NCBI RefSeq assembly: GCF_003967515.1
Contig: NZ_BIFQ01000002.1
Coordinates: 1,302,001-1,366,000 of the forward strand
Source of the DNA: Dictyobacter aurantiacus
GTDB taxonomy: Bacteria; Chloroflexota; Ktedonobacteria; Ktedonobacterales; Ktedonobacteraceae
Length of the DNA stretch: 64,000 nt
Direction: 5' to 3'
Part shown: positions 57,013-64,000 of the stretch, in pieces
How positions within the stretch are numbered: position 1 is the first letter of the stretch
Layout: each line of letters begins with the position of its first letter
The notes under the pieces: model-generated
What the model was told of the DNA's origin: nothing
Databases searched by the model: none
The model's input: only the letters and a program-made list of their open reading frames with translations
Made by a program: the position numbers and the translations under genes

Positions 57013-57083
57013 AAAAGAGTTGGAAAAATATATTCAAATTCGGTGATATAATGACGACTTTTGGTGGTTGGCTGCGGCGTTAT

Positions 57084-57563
57084 TTATACCACATCTGCCT
57101 GACTGGAGGCCGGTTTACGCCTGGCTGGTTCGATCTGGATAATGTGTTGAGCCAGGAGCTGATTGCGGGCGATATCAGCCAGGGTGTAGCTATCGAGAAC
57201 TGCCAGGAAGGCCTGCATCGCTTCCGCGAAGACGGAGCGCAGCTGGCACTCGGGCGTAATAAAGCAGTGATTTTTTTCAGCATTGAAGCACTCCACCAGG
57301 TAGAAATCCTCCTCGGTCTGGCGCACCAGTTGACCTATATTGATCTCCTGCGGCGCCTGTGCCAGACGGATGCCGCCGCCACGTCCGCGCAACGTTTCGA
57401 CATAGCCCAGTTTTCCCAGTTGATGTACCACCTTGACCAGATGATTATTTGAGATATTGTAGGCGGTTGTGATCTCCTGAATGCTTGATAGGTCTCCCTC
57501 AGGCAGGTTCGCGAGATACATCAAGGTGCGTAAGGCATAGTCTGTGTATTGTGTTAAACGCAT
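57084..57563 (-). CDS. nsrR: Rrf2-family nitric-oxide-sensing repressor
   Basis: 159 residues from the ATG at 57563 (AAGGAG, 7 nt); the open frame extends 26 codons further but would begin inside the hmp promoter region. The Rrf2 winged helix begins MRLTQYTDYALRTLMYLANL. Three cysteines in CFNAEKNHCFITPEC keep the spacing of Bacillus-type NsrR, which bind a [4Fe-4S] cluster destroyed by nitric oxide. Divergent from hmp with a matching operator between them. Confidence 0.93.
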   Translation of the reverse strand: MRLTQYTDYALRTLMYLANLPEGDLSSIQEITTAYNISNNHLVKVVHQLGKLGYVETLRGRGGGIRLAQAPQEINIGQLVRQTEEDFYLVECFNAEKNHCFITPECQLRSVFAEAMQAFLAVLDSYTLADIARNQLLAQHIIQIEPARRKPASSQADVV

Positions 57564-57591
57564 GGAGCATCTCCTTCTGTCTTTTTTGCAG

Positions 57592-57620
57592 TTGCATTTT
57601 TTCTCACCACGGTGTATATT
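57592..57620 (+). promoter_or_regulatory. hmp promoter
   Basis: TTGCAT at 57592-57597 and TATATT at 57615-57620 are separated by 17 bp, close to sigma-70-type consensus, 96 bp upstream of the hmp ATG. Confidence 0.65.
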
Positions 57621-57621
57621 A

Positions 57622-57644
57622 AAGATGTATTTAATATGCATCTT
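57622..57644. promoter_or_regulatory. NsrR operator
   Basis: A 23-bp palindrome with half-sites AAGATGTAT and ATGCATCTT matches the known NsrR box (AAGATGC...GCATCTT). It starts one base after the -10 hexamer of hmp, covering the expected transcription start. Confidence 0.85.
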
Positions 57645-57715
57645 TTGGTAGGCATCTGCCTACTGCTTTAGAAACGAATCTGATAGACAACGATCCTGTA
57701 AGGAGATAATTGTAG

Positions 57716-58942
57716 ATGATCATGGATACACAGACAATAGGCATCGTAAAATCGCTGGTTCCGGCGTTACAGGAACATGGCAGCGAAATCACAACGCGTT
57801 TTTACGCGAAGATGTTTGAAGCTCACCCCGAACTGCTCAACATCTTTAACCACTCCAATCAGCGCGACGGTTTGCAACAGCAGGCGCTGGCCACCTCGGT
57901 ATACGCGGCGGCGGCAAATATCGACGACCTGTCCGCGATTTTGCCCGCGGTCAAGCATATCGCTAACAAGCATTGTAGTCTGGGAGTCAAGCCGGAGCAT
58001 TATCCGATCGTAGGTAAATACCTGACACTGGCTATTCAGGACGTACTGGGTGATGCGGTGACCCTTGAGCGTCTCTCTGCCTGGAAGAAGGCTTACGCGC
58101 TGATCTCGGACGCTTTTATTCAGCTTGAGCAGCAGATATATCAGGAAGAAGAGCTGCGCCGTGGTGGCTGGTCTGGTTTCCGTCCCTTTATCGTCAGGAG
58201 TCGCCAGCGGGTGGCCGAGGATATTGTGGCCCTGGAACTGGAGGCCGCCGATGGACAGCCCATTATTGAGGATTACCTGGCTGGACAATATGTAACGGTT
58301 AAAATCGAGCAGGATGGCTTTGAGCATCTACGCCAGTATAGTCTCTGTGAGGCGCCCGGCTCTCAGCATACCTATCGTATCGCAGTCAAGTTTGAGGATA
58401 CCAGCCGAGATATGCACCAGGCCGGCATTGTCTCCTCATACATACATGAGTATGTTCGTAATGGTGATACATTGCTGGTCAGCGTGCCAGCGGGAGTGTT
58501 TACGCTGGATACTACGCTGACCAATCCGGTCGCATTGATTGCTGGAGGCATCGGTATTACTCCGCTCATGAGTATGCTGCGCACCGTGGTTGAGCAGCAC
58601 CCTGACCGCGAAGTACGGCTGGCTTACGCGGTACGCGACCATCACTTCCATGCCTTTGCCGATGATCTCAAGCAACTCTCAGAGAAGGCCCCTACGGTAT
58701 CCAATACCATCTTTTATGAAAACGGGACCGAAGAGGATGTTGAGCAGCGGCGCTGTGCGTATATAGGGCGCATCACTGCGGCCTGGCTTGAGCAGCATAT
58801 TCCCGGTAATGCTGAAGTCTACGTATGTGGTCCGCGCCCCTTCATGCAGGCCATGATCTCAACTCTACTGCGCCAGGGCCATCCCATGGAGCATATCCAC
58901 TACGAGGTCTTTGGTCCCGCCCTCTCCTTCTCGGTAGATTAA
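57716..58942 (+). CDS. hmp: Flavohemoglobin (nitric oxide dioxygenase)
   Basis: 408 residues; AAGGAG lies 10 nt before the ATG. The globin domain (about 1-145) has the proximal heme His in ILPAVKHIANKHCSLGVKPEHYP region; an FAD domain follows (LAGQYVTVKI, RQYSLCEAPG) and then the NAD(P)H domain (ALIAGGIGITPLMSML, VYVCGPRPFM). The enzyme oxidises NO to nitrate using O2 and NADH. Control by the divergent NsrR through the operator at 57622 is very likely. Confidence 0.96.
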   Translation: MIMDTQTIGIVKSLVPALQEHGSEITTRFYAKMFEAHPELLNIFNHSNQRDGLQQQALATSVYAAAANIDDLSAILPAVKHIANKHCSLGVKPEHYPIVGKYLTLAIQDVLGDAVTLERLSAWKKAYALISDAFIQLEQQIYQEEELRRGGWSGFRPFIVRSRQRVAEDIVALELEAADGQPIIEDYLAGQYVTVKIEQDGFEHLRQYSLCEAPGSQHTYRIAVKFEDTSRDMHQAGIVSSYIHEYVRNGDTLLVSVPAGVFTLDTTLTNPVALIAGGIGITPLMSMLRTVVEQHPDREVRLAYAVRDHHFHAFADDLKQLSEKAPTVSNTIFYENGTEEDVEQRRCAYIGRITAAWLEQHIPGNAEVYVCGPRPFMQAMISTLLRQGHPMEHIHYEVFGPALSFSVD

Positions 58943-58957
58943 CAGCCCCATTCATTT

Positions 58958-59003
58958 CTTAGAGATCGGCAGGGGCACGTTTGTGCCCCTGCCGATCTCT
59001 AAG
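58958..59003 (+). terminator. Terminator hairpin after hmp (21-bp arms)
   Basis: Perfect arms 58958-58978 and 58983-59003 with a GTTT loop, followed by TTTTCACC, 16 bp after the hmp stop codon. Confidence 0.8.
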
Positions 59004-59135
59004 TTTTCACCTTCCGTGACGCTCAACAGTCAGCTTTGTGTTGATGTCTGGCGGCGCATTCGCCGCATCCTATTCAGCAGTCAGTTGTGAATTGGTGCAT
59101 GTTTAAGCCTTCGCTCTGGCGGTGCCAGTAGTCAT

Positions 59136-59217
59136 TTGTGTGTTGGTGCATGGCGGCGCAAACGCGCCGCCATGCACCAACACACAACAAACCGGGCGGC
59201 CGCGCCAGCGGCCGCCC
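59136..59217 (+). repeat. Dispersed palindromic repeat, copy F (core) plus GC hairpin
   Basis: Core hairpin with 24-bp perfect arms (59136-59159 and 59164-59187, loop AAAC) beginning TTGTGTGTTGGTGCATG as in copies B and D. It is followed by a 10-bp-arm hairpin GGGCGGCCGC / GCGGCCGCCC (59194-59217). The outer conserved parts of the family are absent or diverged, so this is a partial or older copy. Confidence 0.75.
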
Positions 59218-59470
59218 ATGCAAGCTTCTTCGCGTGGCTAAGGACGCTTTTCAGGGCATATAATGTACACATGTGTCTCCCCTCGATCTGGTGTATACTG
59301 ATTAATGTTGATATACTATAGTAGAGTCTGTGATTAATGCTAGCATAGAGATTGATAGTAGGTATCACTATTTTGATCAATCAAGTGGAAGTCCAGTCAC
59401 TTTATTAGATAAGCGGAGACGCCGCTGCCTGCGCTTATCGCTACGTTGTTGTTGAGAGAGATGTTCTTGA

Positions 59471-60988
<1,518 letters not shown>

Positions 60989-60992
60989 GAGG

Positions 60993-61058
60993 AGAGCTAC
61001 AAAAAAGTGGATGGCTACGGGGCTTGCAGCCCGTAGCCATCCACTTTTTTGTAGCTCT
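60993..61058. terminator. Bidirectional terminator with 29-bp arms
   Basis: Perfect arms 60993-61021 and 61030-61058, containing A6/T6 tracts, between convergent genes glpK (ends 60988) and the GlsB-like gene (ends 61076). Confidence 0.8.
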
Positions 61059-61075
61059 GAGTATTGCAGCGTAAG

Positions 61076-61372
61076 TTATACGCGGCGTGCGCCACCACTA
61101 ACAGCACGCAGGATAGCGATGAGGACACACGCACCGATAAACGCAATGATGGTTGTACCAATGAAACCATAGCCACCCAGGCCGATCAGACTAGCCAGGA
61201 AACCACCAAGCAGGGCGCCAACGAGACCAACAATGATGTCGCCGACGATACCATAACCGCCGCCACGCATGACCAGGCCAGCCAGGGCACCAGCAATCAG
61301 ACCCACCAACAGCCACCAGATGATAGCAGTAGCATTAATAGCGCCAAGAACAAGAGTTGTTGCAGCAAACAT
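61076..61372 (-). CDS. GlsB/YeaQ/YmgE-family membrane protein
   Basis: 98 residues, very hydrophobic with three predicted helices. The repeated Gly-rich segments LVGLIAGALAGLVMRGGGYG and GDIIVGLVGALLGGFLASLI identify the transglycosylase-associated/GlsB family, small envelope proteins linked to stress responses in other bacteria. AAGGAG lies before the ATG. Monocistronic. Confidence 0.92.
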   Translation of the reverse strand: MFAATTLVLGAINATAIIWWLLVGLIAGALAGLVMRGGGYGIVGDIIVGLVGALLGGFLASLIGLGGYGFIGTTIIAFIGACVLIAILRAVSGGARRV

Positions 61373-61640
61373 AGTTTTTTTCTCCTTCTTAAGTTACGAA
61401 GACATCATTTCAGTTATTAACAGATTATTCAATCTGGAGAAGTTCTTATTTGTTTCTCCGCTCTGAGTGTTATACGGATACGTAAATGGAAAGGGATACA
61501 CATTTTTGCAGTATTGCGGGGATATTAATCATTTACTTAAATAGCTTTAAGATTTCTAATCTTGCTGAGCTATTGGCTGATAAAATCACATCATACCCAG
61601 GACGGCCTGTCTCGGTCCCAGGCAAGAAATGGTGTGCGTG

Positions 61641-62240
61641 CTACTGAGTAAACCGGAAGGAGCGCAACATAGGGAGGAAGTATGTACTGGTATACTGATC
61701 GAAAGCAGCGGGATCGCCATCGGCGTGCAGCACGAAATACGGGATACGTTGCGGGGCGACCGTATTTCTGGCCACCCAACCAATTTTTTCGATCGGTTTG
61801 CCCGTTACTGGATCAGTGGTCAAGGCCTTCCCCTGTTGCCAGATGATGCCGTTTACCGTAATCGTGGCGGCGATTGGCTGCAGGCGGCTATGGATATCAC
61901 CGGTCAAAAACTGATTCAGGATTGTCGCGGCCGAGCTTTGATCCTGACTGGGGTAGACATGGAAGGCATAGCTCCCGGTAGGGTCCGTGAAAAAGTCGCC
62001 TGTATAATTGCCGGTATTGGGATTGCTGCCGAACTGCCAGCCAGCGGGATAGTTAATCGTATAGCCATCCCCGCTATGCGGGCTAAAACCGTCGAGAGTC
62101 TTGATCGCGTGATTCAGGCTGGCAGATAGATGCATCGGAACATGATGGACGACTGTTGAGGGGCTACAGGCGACCAGATTAGTAGCCAGGATGCATACAC
62201 ACAACGAAGAAAGGGCGAAATAATGTCCCAGCTTTTTCAT
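61641..62240 (-). CDS. Lipoprotein with PsbP-like fold, function unknown
   Basis: 199 residues from the ATG at 62240 (GGGAG, 8 nt); an ATG 15 bp earlier is less well placed. A lipoprotein signal (MKKLGHYFALSSLCVC, lipobox LVAC) precedes a domain with GYTINYPAGWQFGSNP near residue 60, the start of PsbP/DUF1795-like folds found in many surface lipoproteins. No partner genes point to a role. Confidence 0.75.
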   Translation of the reverse strand: MKKLGHYFALSSLCVCILATNLVACSPSTVVHHVPMHLSASLNHAIKTLDGFSPHSGDGYTINYPAGWQFGSNPNTGNYTGDFFTDPTGSYAFHVYPSQDQSSAATILNQFLTGDIHSRLQPIAATITVNGIIWQQGKALTTDPVTGKPIEKIGWVARNTVAPQRIPYFVLHADGDPAAFDQYTSTYFLPMLRSFRFTQ

Positions 62241-62410
62241 AGCCTGAACTCCCATGCGCTAGCCTGAGAACTTATCATATAATAGTACAGAGATGTCCAA
62301 CCACCTGACGTCATACCTATTTACTATCGTCACATACGGCTACGAGCGAAAGTATTACCCGGAGCTATAATATTATAATTGAATGATGCAACCTGTTCGA
62401 TAGGGAACGC

Positions 62411-63271
62411 CTATCCAAGCGCGAAGGCGGTCTGTCCATATATCTTTCGCAGGTTGCGTTCCACAGCCGGTCCCCTGCGCATATGGCTGAGCGTACGCTG
62501 GAGCTTGAAACCATAGCGCTCCAATAATTGGATCGCATCCTGATTGGTGATTGAGGAGATATTTACTGATATGGCATTCCCTGGAAATGGTAGTTTCAGG
62601 GCCGCAGCCAGCAGACGTTCAGCATCCTCCATAGAGCGCGCGACCCATGGGCCGATACTCCTCTCCTGAGCGAACAGATAGCCATTGACCTGACCGTTTG
62701 TATCCCATACAGCGAATGCGCGTCGAGGATATTGGCCGAGCATCGCTTCAAGTACATGGATGCGTGACGCGCCAAAGTAGGGAGTGTCAAATGCCGCCAG
62801 GGAGGGCAGGTCACTGACGCTGATGGCCGTCACAATACCGTTGGTCTGGGAAGGCATGGTCAGTTCATCAACGCCTGCATGTTGCCAGTGCTGGCTCCTA
62901 TCGATCTCTACAAAATCGAAAGACTTATAAAGATAGGAGCCGGCGGGCGTCGCATCGAGTAGTATTGTTGGACACTTTTTATTTTCGGCCCACTGTAGGA
63001 GATGACTCACCAGTTGCTTACCTATCCCTTTGCCCTGCGCCGCCGGTAAGACCGACATCATGCCCAGGTAGGCAAAAGGACCATAATTGACCAATCCACC
63101 CAATCCTACCGGTTCGTTGTCCTGCAAAGCCAGCATCCACCCATCGGGTTGTAGCCGCAGGTACGCCTGGAGCGCGGCCTTTCTACTGTGAGGGGCGTTA
63201 TATGCGGCTACTATTACAGCGTCTGCCGCGTCCACGTCTGTATCACAAAGTGTGCGTATAGTTACGGTCAT
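62411..63271 (-). CDS. GNAT acetyltransferase with C-terminal YitH-like domain
   Basis: 286 residues; AGGAGG lies 13 nt before the ATG. The N-terminal GNAT domain (about 1-130) has the acetyl-CoA loop VLPAAQGKGIGKQLVSHL. The C-terminal domain (about 140-280; IHVLEAMLGQYPRRAFAVWD, YGFKLQRTLSHMRRG) is the second, substrate-side domain of YitH-type proteins. Substrate unknown. Confidence 0.88.
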   Translation of the reverse strand: MTVTIRTLCDTDVDAADAVIVAAYNAPHSRKAALQAYLRLQPDGWMLALQDNEPVGLGGLVNYGPFAYLGMMSVLPAAQGKGIGKQLVSHLLQWAENKKCPTILLDATPAGSYLYKSFDFVEIDRSQHWQHAGVDELTMPSQTNGIVTAISVSDLPSLAAFDTPYFGASRIHVLEAMLGQYPRRAFAVWDTNGQVNGYLFAQERSIGPWVARSMEDAERLLAAALKLPFPGNAISVNISSITNQDAIQLLERYGFKLQRTLSHMRRGPAVERNLRKIYGQTAFALG

Positions 63272-63580
63272 GGTAACTGAGAATCCTCCTGAGAAGCAGA
63301 TCTTCTATCAAGCTGAAGCATTGTTACAACGAGTATAAGCAGGTTGAGCGAGGTGAGGCAACAGCCAATCCTGTGCACCTTTAACGACCATTTTGTGATA
63401 TGCCAGCCCTTATACATTGCCTGCCGATCGGTGATATGGTGCAGGTAGCCCCTGTTTCTGATCATGGCTCATAATAGAAGGTAGGAAATGAGTGATGGCC
63501 TGATATGGTAAGCTGTGGTTGTAACTATATGGCGTTACAGGCAGCACAACTACTGTTGTAAAGTCTGGGAGGACATTTCC
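63272..63580. other. Intergenic region between divergent genes
   Basis: About 309 bp with the promoters of the GNAT gene and the enolase-superfamily gene. No operator or gene was recognised; an open frame at 63268-63465 lacks supporting features. Confidence 0.5.
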
Positions 63581-64000
63581 ATGGAAAATCCACGCATCGC
63601 AGCGATTGAATGGGGTTCATTGGAGGGAGAACGTCCCAGGATGGTTGGGAATAATGCACGTCTGGGAGCTCATGGGAGCCGTGTTCGTGTACCATTGGTT
63701 CGTCTAACCACTGAAGATGGGGCTCGTGGCTTTGGGCTGTGCCATGCTGATGAAGAGCAGGCCGCGGCCTTGCTGGGTCGCCGGATTAATGATGTGTTTG
63801 ATGCCCGGCACGGGACCGCCATCGCATGGCAGGCCTTTGACTACGCGCTATGGGATCTAGTGGGTCAGCGTCAGCGGCAACCAGTGTATGCGCTGGCAGC
63901 CGCTGTAACGGGTGTCAGGGTGAATGAACCTCTGCACGTCCCCTGTTATGATACCTCGCTGTATATGGATGATCTGCAGATCGCCGATGATAGCGAGGCG
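63581..64000 (+). CDS. Enolase-superfamily protein (mandelate racemase type), 5' part
   Basis: The first 140 codons, running off the window end. GGGAGG lies 8 nt before the ATG. The capping-domain pattern is visible: VRVPLVRLTTEDGARGFGLC and AWQAFDYALWDLVGQ, followed by QPVYALAAAVTG. The metal-binding barrel lies outside the window, so the reaction (sugar acid dehydratase, racemase or other) cannot be assigned. Confidence 0.8.
   Translation, partial: MENPRIAAIEWGSLEGERPRMVGNNARLGAHGSRVRVPLVRLTTEDGARGFGLCHADEEQAAALLGRRINDVFDARHGTAIAWQAFDYALWDLVGQRQRQPVYALAAAVTGVRVNEPLHVPCYDTSLYMDDLQIADDSEA

Noticed and set aside
59036-59110. A further palindromic repeat copy upstream of copy F
   Set aside because: It shares fragments such as TTGGTGCATG and GGCGGCGCA but has no paired arms, so it is treated only as debris.
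51963-59217. CRISPR array
   Set aside because: The repeats are long, palindromic, unevenly spaced and separated by genes; there are no short regular spacers or cas genes.
63268-63465. Minus-strand open frame of 65 codons
   Set aside because: No ribosome binding site or recognisable domain; it overlaps the start of the GNAT gene and its promoter region.

Overview
The window looks like chromosomal DNA of a soil-type, multicellular member of the Chloroflexota, most likely class Ktedonobacteria. This is an inference from moderate GC content, long intergenic regions packed with palindromic repeats and insertion sequence debris, many solute-binding-protein-dependent sugar transporters next to secreted glycosidases with malectin modules, a STAND regulator with an N-terminal helix-turn-helix, and Tat/lipobox-type binding proteins. 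No rRNA, tRNA or CRISPR array was seen.

Layout. 0-20 kb is a carbohydrate-utilisation region: a truncated clan GH-A glycosidase, an aldo/keto reductase, a secreted six-hairpin-type glycosidase, a metallophosphoesterase, a three-gene sugar ABC importer without its own ATPase, a CtaG-like membrane protein, a LacI regulator, a secreted GH5 enzyme with three malectin modules, then a GH127 beta-L-arabinofuranosidase at the end of a second three-gene importer operon (binding protein, permease, permease), preceded by a co-oriented LacI regulator. 22-30 kb is an accessory stretch: an ISL3 transposase remnant, small enzymes, and a pair of inverted MITE-like elements (24278-24575 and 27802-28008) that bracket an EthD-like gene and an 870-residue STAND regulator, followed by a divergent XRE regulator/short-chain dehydrogenase pair. 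30-37 kb holds an ABC exporter and a complete four-gene ABC importer of the iron/polyamine type. 37-45 kb has a P450 and a two-gene unit made of a 154-residue unknown protein and a 1678-residue DUF4132/DUF5724-type protein. 45-48 kb is xylR-xylA with a 31-bp perfect palindrome upstream of xylR. 48-52 kb is a very large secreted phosphodiester glycosidase/phosphoesterase fusion.

52-59 kb carries most copies of a dispersed palindromic repeat family (about 160-215 bp, each with a 23-26 bp-arm hairpin whose arms vary together between copies), one of which borders an IS5-family insertion (52380-53474) with a frameshifted transposase and a TGA target duplication. Between the repeats are a secreted EXORDIUM-like protein, a GlxA/AraC regulator, a DinB-like protein, and the divergent nsrR-hmp pair with a clear NsrR operator on the hmp promoter. 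The window ends with glpK, a GlsB/YeaQ-type membrane protein, a lipoprotein, a GNAT protein and the start of an enolase-superfamily gene.

The strongest candidates for something undescribed are the covarying palindromic repeat family and its possible link to the IS5-type element, the DUF4132 two-gene unit, and the MITE-bracketed STAND regulator island.
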